The translations under genes were made by a program, and so were the position numbers. A stretch of 38,629 bases of DNA from Corynebacterium sp. GTDB taxonomy: Bacteria > Actinomycetota > Actinomycetes > Mycobacteriales > Mycobacteriaceae. The number at the start of each line of letters is the position of its first letter. The first letter of the stretch is position 1. A model generated the notes under the pieces. It was not told where the DNA came from. It made no database searches and worked only from the letters and a program-made list of their open reading frames with translations. Below, one piece after another: positions 1-7,336 of the stretch. The stretch covers positions 1-38,629 of the forward strand of contig NZ_JAUNRW010000014.1 in assembly GCF_030535495.1 (NCBI RefSeq), in the 5' to 3' direction.

Positions 1-1044
1 TCAACGCGGTGCGCGGTACCCCCTCGCCGGCGCACTTCTCCCCGGTGTGACGATCACCCGCGCAGCCGGTGGGGCGGTGGAGAACACTTCCGGCACCCGG
101 TCGAGGGGCACCGGCCCGTGCAGCAGGTGCGCCCACGGCAGCGCCTCCCCCTCCGCGCTGAGGAAGGCCACCGCCTCCGCCAGGTGACGTGGTTCGTAGT
201 TGTGCACGCCGGTCACCGTCCGCCACCCGCGGACCAGCCACTCCGGATCCACCGGCACCGTTCCCACCGGGGACACCGTCCCGGCCAGAACTGCCCGCCC
301 GCCGACATCGAGGGAGCGCAGACAGTCCTGCACCGCCGCGGAGGCGCCGGAGAACTCCAACGCGACATCGACGAGATGGTGCCCACCCGGCTCCACCACG
401 GCATCCGCCAGTGGTGACACCAGCTCACGGATGCGCGGATCCGGGTCGGAGGCGATGATGTGTGTGGCCCCTCCGGCCCGCGCCGCCACCACGGCGATCA
501 TCCCCAGCATTCCCACGCCGGTGATGAGGACGGAGCGACCACACAGGTCACCGGCCTGTTCCAAGGCGGCCATGACCGTGGCGACCGCGCACCCGGCGGT
601 CGAGGCCACCGCGTCGGGGATGTCGTGCGGGACCACCTGGACCGCCTGCCCGGCCAGCAGGTGGATGTGGGTGGAGTAGGTGCCGGACAGCGGCCATTCA
701 CCGTCGAAGGGCTCATGGCCCGTTTTCCGCACGTCCACGCATTTGGCGCTCAGGCCCCGAAGACAGGCGCGGCACGCGCCACAGGAAGAGGTCACCGAGA
801 AGACCACTCGCTGACCGCGGGTGATGTCCTCCCGGCGACTGTCCTGGACGATTCCCACACCCTCGTGCCCCAGGATCGACGGGCACGCACCGGGGCGACG
901 ACCCGAGACCGTGTGCCGGTCCGATCCGCAGACGGTGGCGGCGCTGAGCGCGACCAGCACCTCGCCGGGGCGCAGATCCGGCAGGGGCACCTCGATCTCG
1001 CGGAAGCGTTCCCCGCCTTCCCAGAGCTGGGCCCGGGCGCTCAC
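1..1044 (-). CDS. Zinc-dependent alcohol dehydrogenase, phosphonate-locus type
   Basis: This 347-residue medium-chain dehydrogenase probably interconverts the aldehyde released by P-C bond cleavage with its alcohol, using NAD(P). Visible features are the catalytic-zinc cysteine in TVCGSD (about residue 39), the GHEGVG motif near residue 60, four structural-zinc cysteines in SSCGACRACLRGLSAKC (about 87-103), and a Rossmann segment GVGMLG (about 176). It is the last gene of the minus-strand phosphonate operon. Its GTG start overlaps the stop of the upstream HAD hydrolase gene by 4 bases (GTGA), so the two are translationally coupled. A zinc dehydrogenase clade recurs beside predicted phosphonate-degradation genes (TIGR03366). 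Membership is inferred from motif and context, and the true substrate (acetaldehyde, glycolaldehyde or another) is unknown. The stop codon lies at the very edge of the window. Confidence 0.85.
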   Translation of the reverse strand: MSARAQLWEGGERFREIEVPLPDLRPGEVLVALSAATVCGSDRHTVSGRRPGACPSILGHEGVGIVQDSRREDITRGQRVVFSVTSSCGACRACLRGLSAKCVDVRKTGHEPFDGEWPLSGTYSTHIHLLAGQAVQVVPHDIPDAVASTAGCAVATVMAALEQAGDLCGRSVLITGVGMLGMIAVVAARAGGATHIIASDPDPRIRELVSPLADAVVEPGGHHLVDVALEFSGASAAVQDCLRSLDVGGRAVLAGTVSPVGTVPVDPEWLVRGWRTVTGVHNYEPRHLAEAVAFLSAEGEALPWAHLLHGPVPLDRVPEVFSTAPPAARVIVTPGRSAPARGYRAPR

Positions 1045-1715
1045 CGACGAAGTCCCAGCAGCTCCGGAACCTCGGCGGCGGAGGCCAGGATGTGATCGGA
1101 GCCGAGGTCGGTGAACTGCTCGCGGGTCAGGTGGCCGGTGAGCACTCCCACCGAGGTCACTCCTGCCCGGCGGGCCGACTCGATGTCTGCGGAGGTGTCC
1201 CCCACGCTGATGACGCCTGCCGTATCTGCCACCCCGAGGTCGGACATGACGCGGCGGATGAGGAAGGGCTCCGGGCGTCCGGCCTCCACCTCATCGCCGG
1301 CGACGACGGCGTCGATAGTCTCCCCCACGGTCCAGCCCATGGCGTCGAGGATGACGTCGACGATCTCGCGGCTGAACCCGGTGGTCAGCGCGATCTTCAC
1401 CCCGTTGTCGCGGAGAACGCCGAACATGTCCTCCACACCGGGGAGCGGGGAGGGCGGATTCTGCGTGTACGTGCGACGCAACTCGGTCCGGAACCACTGC
1501 CATGACTCCTCGACCAGCTCCTCGGTGACCTCGAGCCCGCCGATGTCGAGAAGCTGCCGGATCGCCCACTTCTTCTCCGTGCCCATGTGGGCACGGAACT
1601 CATCGTCGGTGTACTCGGCGCCCTGACGCTCGGTGGCTTCCCGGAGCACGCGGTACACCTCGTCCCGGTCGTCGACGGTGGTGTGGGCCATGTCAAAGAT
1701 GGCGAGGTCGTACAT
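1041..1715 (-). CDS. Phosphonatase-like HAD hydrolase (PhnX relative)
   Basis: This 224-residue HAD-superfamily protein is predicted to cleave the C-P bond of phosphonoacetaldehyde or a close analogue, releasing phosphate and an aldehyde. The nucleophile motif is FDMAHTTVDD (Asp8). Phosphonatases usually read DxAGT here, so glycine is replaced by histidine. A cap-domain lysine occurs in HMGTEKKW (about residues 43-50), where PhnX carries its Schiff-base lysine. The later motif AGRPEP has arginine in place of the usual HAD lysine, also a phosphonatase-like trait. GDTSADIESARRAG is the C-terminal metal-binding motif. The length and the FAD-oxidase neighbour fit the TIGR03351 phosphonatase-like group better than true PhnX, and no PhnW transaminase is present. 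A gap of 24 bases separates it from the upstream permease gene, so it is in the same operon. Family assignment is strong; the exact substrate is inferred. Confidence 0.88.
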   Translation of the reverse strand: MYDLAIFDMAHTTVDDRDEVYRVLREATERQGAEYTDDEFRAHMGTEKKWAIRQLLDIGGLEVTEELVEESWQWFRTELRRTYTQNPPSPLPGVEDMFGVLRDNGVKIALTTGFSREIVDVILDAMGWTVGETIDAVVAGDEVEAGRPEPFLIRRVMSDLGVADTAGVISVGDTSADIESARRAGVTSVGVLTGHLTREQFTDLGSDHILASAAEVPELLGLRR

Positions 1716-1739
1716 GGAGGCTTCTTTCTGGGGTCGGGG

Positions 1740-3392
1740 TCAACGGACGGTGCGGCGGAGCCACATGGACAGTGCCTCGACGACGAGGACAACCGCGACC
1801 ATGAGGATCAGGATCATCGTGACGACGTCGAACTGGTTGATACGGGAGGCGTTGAGCAGCAGGAAGCCGACGCCTCCGGCACCGACGACGCCGAGGAGGG
1901 TCGCCGAGCGGATGTTGGTGTCCAGCAGGTACATGGTGTGGGCCACGAAGGCCGGGGCCGCCTGCCGGAGAGTGGCCGAGAAGAAGATCTGGGGTTCGCT
2001 GGCTCCGGCCGCGCGGAGCGCATCCTGGACCTCGGTGTCCGTCTCCTCCAGGGAGTCGGCCACCAGCTTGGACAGCAGACCCACGGCGCCGACGGCGAGT
2101 GCGAGGGTTCCGGCGACACCACCCAGTCCCGAGATGACGACGAAGATGATCGCCAGGATGAGCTCGGGGATTCCGCGGACCACGACGATGATGACCCGGA
2201 ACAGGTTGTGGACGAAGCGATTCGCCACCACGTTGCGCGCGGCGAGGATGCCGATGGGGATGGCCAGGACAGCGCCGAGGGTGGTGGCCGCCAGGGCGAT
2301 CTGGACTGTGACGAGCAGCTGCTCCAGCAGGGTGTCCAGGGCACCACCGGTCGAGGGCGGGAAGAACAGCGCCAGCGTCCGGGGCAGATCAGCCAGCCCC
2401 TCCCACAGGGTCGACCACGAGAGGTCGACCCGCATGAACGACGCCACGGTGAGGACGCCGATGACACCGAAGGAGGCGAAGCGGCGGAGTCGGGCAGGGC
2501 TCCACGGCGGGGTCAGGGTGACGTCGCCGGCGCCGGTGACCCGCCCCTTGTTGAGGAGGCGGTCCACCCACGTTCCGCCAACCACCGATGCTCCCGAGCG
2601 ATTCATGATCGTCGCCCGAATCGCTCCGGACACCAGCTCGATGACGATGCACAGCAGGAGCACCAGCAGGGCGAGGGCCATTCCCCGCTGGTAGTTGAGC
2701 ACCCGCAGGGAATCCGAGATCGCCAGCCCGATGCCACCGACGCCGACGTAACCGAGCAGAACCGACGTCCGCAGGTTGATGTCGAAGCGGTGCAGTGCCG
2801 TGGCGATCATCTGCGGCAGCAGCACCTGCGGGATCGCGGCGGCGATCTGCTGGCGGCGGGTGCCACCGACTGCCTCGAGCGCTTCCCGGGGGCCGTCGTC
2901 AAGCTCCTCGATGGCATCGGAGTAGAGCTTGGCGATCATGCCGACGGAGTGGATGCCCATGGCCAGGATGCCGGCGGCCGGCCCGAGCCCGAACATGCGC
3001 AGGAAGATGATGGCCAGCACCAGGTCCGGGATCGCGCGGGCCAGCACCGTGAGGGTCCGGGCGGTGCCCTGTGAGAATCGGCCACGGGTGGTGGGGCGGG
3101 CCGCCGCCAGCGACACCGGGATGGACAGGACGACCGACAGCAACGTGGCCAGGAACACGATGGCGAGGGTCTCCCCGATGAGGGAGAGGGTCTCTGCCAG
3201 TGGCGGGAAGTCGAGGGGGAACATCCGCCGGGCGAAGTTGATCGCGTTGTCGAAGGAGTCGGCGATGGTGGCGACGTTGATGCCGAGGGAGTGGATCGAC
3301 CACGCACCCGCGAGCAGCAGTCCGACGAAGACCGTGCCGGCCGCCATCGTGTTGACGGACGGGGCGGGGCGGGCGGGAGCGAGGCTAGTCAC
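1740..3392 (-). CDS. phnE: Phosphonate ABC transporter permease, tandem-fused PhnE
   Basis: This 550-residue inner-membrane permease is about twice the usual PhnE length. It holds two complete permease modules, roughly residues 15-265 and 300-550. Each has hydrophobic spans and an EAA-type loop that contacts the ATPase: EALEAVGGTRRQQ in the first and DALRAAGASEPQ in the second. A single polypeptide can therefore supply both halves of the membrane channel. The GTG start overlaps the end of phnC by 8 bases, so phnD, phnC and phnE form one transport unit. The proposed GTG start places MTSLAPARPAPSV before the first membrane segment; the internal ATG at residue 16 is a weaker alternative. Fused PhnE proteins are known in other bacteria, so the fusion is uncommon rather than new. 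The ligand could be a phosphonate, phosphite or phosphate; the neighbouring catabolic genes favour an aminophosphonate. Confidence 0.92.
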   Translation of the reverse strand: MTSLAPARPAPSVNTMAAGTVFVGLLLAGAWSIHSLGINVATIADSFDNAINFARRMFPLDFPPLAETLSLIGETLAIVFLATLLSVVLSIPVSLAAARPTTRGRFSQGTARTLTVLARAIPDLVLAIIFLRMFGLGPAAGILAMGIHSVGMIAKLYSDAIEELDDGPREALEAVGGTRRQQIAAAIPQVLLPQMIATALHRFDINLRTSVLLGYVGVGGIGLAISDSLRVLNYQRGMALALLVLLLCIVIELVSGAIRATIMNRSGASVVGGTWVDRLLNKGRVTGAGDVTLTPPWSPARLRRFASFGVIGVLTVASFMRVDLSWSTLWEGLADLPRTLALFFPPSTGGALDTLLEQLLVTVQIALAATTLGAVLAIPIGILAARNVVANRFVHNLFRVIIVVVRGIPELILAIIFVVISGLGGVAGTLALAVGAVGLLSKLVADSLEETDTEVQDALRAAGASEPQIFFSATLRQAAPAFVAHTMYLLDTNIRSATLLGVVGAGGVGFLLLNASRINQFDVVTMILILMVAVVLVVEALSMWLRRTVR

Positions 3393-4209
3393 TGGTGGTC
3401 TCCACCTTCGCCACGTCCGCGAGACCCGACACGCTGGAGTAGATGCTCGACGCCTGCTCGGCTGTCAGCCCCTCCGTCGGCTGGTCGAGGACGACCCGGC
3501 CGGCGCGCAGTCCGATGATGCGGTCGGCGAAATCGATCGCCAGCTGCACCTGGTGGAGCGAGGCGATGACGGTGAGGTTGTCCTCCGCCGAGATCTGCTG
3601 GAGGAGCTCGATGACCTCGCGGGAGGACACGGGGTCGAGGGAGGCGACGGGCTCGTCGGCAAGCAGGATCCGGGGGTGCTGCATGAGCGCACGGGCTATG
3701 GCCACGCGCTGCTGCTGTCCGCCGGACAGGGTGTCGGCGCGCTGGTAGGCCCGGTCGGCCAGGCCGACGCGGTCCAGCTTCTCCAGGGCTTCCCGACGCA
3801 CCTTCTTCGGGTACATCATGAGGCTGAGCCGGGGACCCCGGAGGGAGGCCAGCTGACCGGTGCAGACGTTCTCGAGCACGGTCATCGGGCCGACGAGGTT
3901 GAAATTCTGGAAGATGACGCCGATGTCGCGGCGCAGGCCCCGCAGTTCGCGACCTTTCAGGTCCGCCACGTCGTGACCGAGGACCCGCAGGGATCCCCCG
4001 GTCGGGGTGTGGAGACCGTTGATGTGTCGCAGCAGCGTCGACTTTCCGGATCCGGAGAGTCCGAGCAGGACGGTGATACCGCCTGTCCGGAAGCCGACGG
4101 TGACATCATCCAGGCCGCGGACTCCGCCACCGAAGTCCTTGGTGACGTTGTCCATCTGGACGGAGTAGAGCGAATCGAGCTCGTCCTGGAATGCGGGGGT
4201 GTTGTTCAC
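3385..4209 (-). CDS. phnC: Phosphonate ABC transporter ATP-binding protein
   Basis: This 274-residue ATPase powers the PhnCDE importer at the cytoplasmic face. The sequence shows Walker A GLSGSGKST at residues 50-58, a Q-loop in IFQNFNLVG near 100, the ABC signature LSGGQQQ at 161-167 and Walker B ILLADEP at 181-187 followed by ASLDP. The length matches PhnC proteins of about 250-280 residues. The GTG start is preceded by AGGAG at a normal distance (ctaggagatcccGTG), which supports it. Only 8 bases separate this gene from the phnD stop upstream, and its end overlaps the start of phnE. The order phnD-phnC-phnE is the standard arrangement for this transporter class. Confidence 0.95.
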   Translation of the reverse strand: MNNTPAFQDELDSLYSVQMDNVTKDFGGGVRGLDDVTVGFRTGGITVLLGLSGSGKSTLLRHINGLHTPTGGSLRVLGHDVADLKGRELRGLRRDIGVIFQNFNLVGPMTVLENVCTGQLASLRGPRLSLMMYPKKVRREALEKLDRVGLADRAYQRADTLSGGQQQRVAIARALMQHPRILLADEPVASLDPVSSREVIELLQQISAEDNLTVIASLHQVQLAIDFADRIIGLRAGRVVLDQPTEGLTAEQASSIYSSVSGLADVAKVETTSD

Positions 4210-4217
4210 GGGATCTC

Positions 4218-5165
4218 CTAGCCGACGTTGCGGCAGGCCTCGGCGTCGGTGACGCGGCAGATGTCGCGGATGGGGTCGAAGTCCTCGTCGGTGACCGGCA
4301 GGTAGCCGTACTCGGTCTCCTCCGGCAGCTCACAGTCCTCTTCGGAGGAGCAGATGCCGGCCTCGACCAGTGCGGGCTTGTTGGCCTTCTCGCGCAGGAC
4401 GGTGATGATCTGGTCGGCGAGCTCGGCGTCGACGGTGCTGCGGTTGACCGCGATCGGGTCCTCGGTGATGGGGTCGGACTCCCAGATCGACCGCAGTGCT
4501 CCCTCCTCGACCTGGCCGGACTTGGTCAGGGTGGTCAGCATGGCGTCGTGGGCGAAGGCGGCCTCACAGTTCTCCGACCCCAGGGAGAGCAGGGATGCGT
4601 CATGGCCACCGGCGAGCACCGGGGTGAGATCGGCGTTGAGGTCGATGCCCACGTCGTTCAGACCCTTCATCGGCACCAGGTACCCGGAGGTGGAGGCCTG
4701 GTCGACGAAGCAGACGGTGCGGCCGCGCAGGTCCTCGAGGCTCTGGATGTCGGAGTCCTCGGGGACGTATGCGAGGGACGTGTAGGCGGGTGCCACGTCG
4801 GGATCGTGGGTGGGTGCCGCGATCGGCTCCATGTCGATCCCGGAGTCCTTGCCGATGACGTAGGAGAAGGGCCCGAAGGAGGCGAGGTCGACCTGCCCGG
4901 CGCGCATGCCCTCGATGACGGCGGCGTAGTCGGAGGCGTTCTGGAACTCGACCGTGGCACCGGTCTCCTGCTCGATGAGCGCGGTGATGTTCTGGAAGGT
5001 CTGCTCCAGGGTGGCGGAGGATTCCGCCGGGACGGCCGCGAACGTGAGGGTCTGGCCTGCCGCGGTGTCGGTGGAGGATTCGGTCGTGTCGTCGGAGGAG
5101 CCGCAGGCGGCGACGGTGAGGGCGACGCCGGTGACGACACCGGCGGCGAGGAGCTTTCGGGTCAT
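4218..5165 (-). CDS. phnD: Phosphonate-binding lipoprotein PhnD
   Basis: This 315-residue solute-binding protein should capture phosphonates outside the membrane and deliver them to PhnE. The N-terminus MTRKLLAAGVV begins a signal peptide ending in a lipobox (TVAAC, Cys21), so the protein is lipid-anchored. The acidic Ser/Thr-rich linker after it is typical of high-GC Gram-positive lipoproteins. An in-frame ATG lies 14 codons upstream (5205-5207), but the ATG at 5163-5165 has GAAAGG at a good distance and starts directly at the signal peptide, so I prefer it. The body resembles the PhnD family, with the early stretch FQNITALIEQETG and the segment VDLASFGPFSYV. It is the first transport gene after the FAD oxidoreductase. 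The 115-base gap upstream holds candidate regulator sites, so phnDCE may have its own promoter. Confidence 0.92.
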   Translation of the reverse strand: MTRKLLAAGVVTGVALTVAACGSSDDTTESSTDTAAGQTLTFAAVPAESSATLEQTFQNITALIEQETGATVEFQNASDYAAVIEGMRAGQVDLASFGPFSYVIGKDSGIDMEPIAAPTHDPDVAPAYTSLAYVPEDSDIQSLEDLRGRTVCFVDQASTSGYLVPMKGLNDVGIDLNADLTPVLAGGHDASLLSLGSENCEAAFAHDAMLTTLTKSGQVEEGALRSIWESDPITEDPIAVNRSTVDAELADQIITVLREKANKPALVEAGICSSEEDCELPEETEYGYLPVTDEDFDPIRDICRVTDAEACRNVG

Positions 5166-5228
5166 GATGGTGGGCCTTTCGGGGAGTGACGGCTGGTTCA
5201 GGAGCATTGTGGAACGGGTCGCCCTGCT

Positions 5229-5261
5229 TGTCTAGTCGAGTAGGAACTATTCATGTACAAG
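5229..5261. promoter_or_regulatory. Candidate GntR operator region upstream of phnD
   Basis: The gap between phnD and the FAD oxidase gene contains TGTCTAGTC (5229-5237) and TGTACAAG (5254-5261). The reverse complements of both reappear before the divergent regulator: GACTAGACA at 6442-6450 and CTTGTACA at 6556-6563. Paired motifs at both ends of the locus suggest binding sites for the local GntR protein. This is inference from repetition; no -10 or -35 is convincing here. Confidence 0.4.
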
Positions 5262-5279
5262 TAACCTGCGCGTCGCTTC

Positions 5280-6401
5280 TCAGAAACCCGCGACGGATTC
5301 CCCGGACAGCGCCAGGTCGGCGATGCCGAACGACAGTGTCATCCCGATTCCGGAGGTGACGACAACGACGGTGGTGCGCTCGTCAGGGCGCTCCAGCACG
5401 AGATTCGTCGAGGCGCTGTCGGCGTAGCGCCCCAGCCAGCGCTGACGCACCACGGGGCGCTCGATCCCGAGGATCGCGCAGGCCCGGTCCTGCAGCAGCT
5501 GCGCGATCGACTCATCGATGAAGGGCTCGGGGCTGAGGTCGTAGGCGTGCGAATCGCCGACGAGCAGCCCCTCCCCGATACCGGTGGCCATGAGGTTGGC
5601 GATGCATCCCACCAGCTCCGGCTCCGTTTCCGCGAGCTCCTCCCGCAGGGCCCCGACGCTGGGCATGGCGGCGAATCCGTCGTACCGGGCCAGGGAGGTC
5701 CCGGTCAGCATGGCCAGGTCCGCAGGGACCCTTCCCGGCCGCTCCAGCAGGGCCATGGCGAGGGTGCACACCCGGACCCCGTGGCGTTCCGCGATCTCGG
5801 GGAACAGGCCCATGAGCCGGTACCCCGGGCACACCACCACCTGCGCGCCGGTGAACTGCCCGCGAACCGTCTCCACGACCCCGTCCCGCACGCCGGTGAC
5901 CTGCGTGTTCCAGACGAAGCGCACGCCGTGCCCGGACAACCACGACGCCAGGGAGGGGGCCGCCTCCCGGGGGTTGACGCGCATGTCCCGGGGCAGGTGG
6001 GCGCCGCCGACACATTCCAGGGCAGGGTTGCCTATCCCCCGCCCCACCTCGGCAGAGCTCAGGAGCGTGACGTCGTCTGCCCCGCGGTGCCCGGAGAACT
6101 CCCGCAGGACCTCCATCTCCAGGTCCGTGGAAGCCGGGATCCAGGTACCGGATTCCGCGGCCCAGAACCCGGCGGCGGCAGCGGCCCGCAGCCAGCCCGC
6201 CCGGGCACGGCCGGCCACCTCCTGGATGACATCCGCCTGACCGGTGAAGCAGGCGTGCCCGAAGTTCTGCAGGGAGGAACCGACGGGCCGATCCGCGCTA
6301 TCAATGACCAGAACGGACCTTCCCTGTTCATGGGCGAGGAAGGCGGTGGCGAGCCCGAGGATCCCGGCTCCGACGACGATGAGGTCAGGTGTGTTCGACA
6401 T
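5280..6401 (-). CDS. FAD-dependent amine oxidoreductase, phosphonate-linked
   Basis: This 373-residue DAO-family flavoenzyme is predicted to oxidise the amino group of an aminophosphonate, giving an aldehyde for the phosphonatase-like hydrolase. The dinucleotide-binding motif is VVGAGILGLATAFLAHEQG near the N-terminus, followed by the acidic strand end LVIDS. SLQNFGHACFTG lies at the position where related oxidases contact flavin. The C-terminal VVVVTSGIGMTLSFGIAD closes the FAD fold. A TTG codon at 6435-6437 would add 12 residues, but the ATG at 6399-6401 starts just before the FAD motif and is preferred. Family TIGR03364 is recorded as co-occurring with phosphonatase-like hydrolases and phosphonate transporters; characterised relatives are reported to act on 2-aminoethylphosphonate derivatives. 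Here it replaces the missing PhnW transaminase. It is the promoter-proximal gene of the catabolic operon. Confidence 0.87.
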   Translation of the reverse strand: MSNTPDLIVVGAGILGLATAFLAHEQGRSVLVIDSADRPVGSSLQNFGHACFTGQADVIQEVAGRARAGWLRAAAAAGFWAAESGTWIPASTDLEMEVLREFSGHRGADDVTLLSSAEVGRGIGNPALECVGGAHLPRDMRVNPREAAPSLASWLSGHGVRFVWNTQVTGVRDGVVETVRGQFTGAQVVVCPGYRLMGLFPEIAERHGVRVCTLAMALLERPGRVPADLAMLTGTSLARYDGFAAMPSVGALREELAETEPELVGCIANLMATGIGEGLLVGDSHAYDLSPEPFIDESIAQLLQDRACAILGIERPVVRQRWLGRYADSASTNLVLERPDERTTVVVVTSGIGMTLSFGIADLALSGESVAGF

Positions 6402-6438
6402 GCCCCGATCTTCGCAACCTACCCACCCCTCCAACAAG

Positions 6439-6483
6439 CCTGACTAGACAGGTTTGCCGATTGTTCACCGAGAGTTAGACAGG
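6439..6483. promoter_or_regulatory. Inverted repeat and second TAGACAGG copy between FAD oxidase and GntR genes
   Basis: CCTGACTAGACAGG (6439-6452) is a near-perfect 14-base inverted repeat centred on CTAG. A second half-matching copy, GTTAGACAGG, lies at 6474-6483. Both share TAGACAGG, and the reverse complement of the first contains the TGTCTAGTC seen before phnD. GntR/HutC proteins commonly bind short palindromes with a central TA, so this is the best operator candidate for the divergent regulator. Confidence 0.5.
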
Positions 6484-6533
6484 AGTTACCGCCCGCGAAG
6501 CGCACCACCCTCGCCCCGCCCGCTGACCAGCGG

Positions 6534-6563
6534 TAGAATGATGACACGCATCGACCTTGTACA
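6534..6563 (+). promoter_or_regulatory. Promoter -10 and downstream CTTGTACA site of the GntR gene
   Basis: TAGAAT at 6534-6539 is a good -10 element, placing the transcript start near 6546. CTTGTACA (6556-6563) lies just downstream, where a bound repressor would block transcription, and it matches the site upstream of phnD. Autoregulation is therefore plausible. No clear -35 is visible. Confidence 0.45.
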
Positions 6564-6572
6564 GATAAGGAG

Positions 6573-7316
6573 GTGATTGACCTGCAGCAGTACCAGGAGA
6601 TCGCCGACCACCTGCGCCACGCGATCCGGGAGGGCCGTCTCTCCCCCGGAGATCCCATCCCCTCGGAGGCAGAGCTGTGCCGCCAGTTCTCCTCCGCGCG
6701 AGGCACCGTACGACATGCGGTGGGGCTGCTCCGCACGGAGGGCCTCATCTCCTCCGGCCAGGGACGTCGTTCCCGGGTGCTCGACACCGTGCCCACGCAG
6801 TCCTTCGACAACATCTTCTCCTTCAGTCAGTGGTGCCACAACTCCGGCATCGTTCCCGGCCAGCAGACCCAGTGGATCACCAAGAAGCCCGCTGACCGCA
6901 CCCTGGCGGCCGCGCTCGACATCCCGGACCGGGATCCCGTGGTCTCCGTCTTCCGCCTCCGGCTCATGGATGGTGCGCCCGCGATGGTCGAGCGTCTCAA
7001 CTACCCCTGGGAGTTCGGCCGTCATGTGCTCAGCTTCGACACGGATTCCGGATCCATCTACCAGCACCTCATCGATTCCGGGGTGGACATCGACACCGCC
7101 ACCCGCACCATCGACGCCGTCGGCGCCTCCCCCGAGGATGCGGAGCTCCTGCAGGTACCCGTGGGCACTCCTCTGCTGCGGGTCCGTCGGCGGGCCTTCA
7201 CCACCGACGGCACCCCGATCGAGTCCTCCGATGACCGTTACCTGCACACGAAGGCGAGTTTCACCCTCAACTCCACGCGGAACTCCCCCTCCGGGTTGTC
7301 GATGATCCAGGGCTGA
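6573..7316 (+). CDS. GntR-family (HutC/UTRA) regulator of the phosphonate locus
   Basis: This protein of 244-247 residues has an N-terminal winged helix (QYQEIADHLRHAIREGRL, then PSEAELCRQFSSARGTVRHAV, to about residue 70) and a C-terminal UTRA effector-binding domain from about residue 95 to 240. It most likely senses a phosphonate or related metabolite and controls the divergent operon. Its position opposite an FAD oxidase-phnDCE-hydrolase unit matches regulators called PhnR in other bacteria. The start is unusual. The only GTG (6573-6575) sits inside AAGGAGGTGAT (6567-6577), a perfect match to the 16S rRNA 3' end. With that sequence as ribosome-binding site, the in-frame CTG at 6582-6584 would have normal spacing. 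The dpp-like transporter gene follows after 20 bases but seems to have its own promoter. Confidence 0.88.
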   Translation: MIDLQQYQEIADHLRHAIREGRLSPGDPIPSEAELCRQFSSARGTVRHAVGLLRTEGLISSGQGRRSRVLDTVPTQSFDNIFSFSQWCHNSGIVPGQQTQWITKKPADRTLAAALDIPDRDPVVSVFRLRLMDGAPAMVERLNYPWEFGRHVLSFDTDSGSIYQHLIDSGVDIDTATRTIDAVGASPEDAELLQVPVGTPLLRVRRRAFTTDGTPIESSDDRYLHTKASFTLNSTRNSPSGLSMIQG

Positions 7317-7323
7317 CTTCGAC

Positions 7324-7329
7324 TAACGT
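7324..7329 (+). promoter_or_regulatory. -10 element of a leaderless promoter for the peptide transporter operon
   Basis: TAACGT ends 7 bases before the ATG at 7337, and no Shine-Dalgarno sequence is present. This fits a transcript that begins at the start codon, a common arrangement in corynebacteria. The -35 region is poor. Confidence 0.45.
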
Positions 7330-7336
7330 CACTGCC

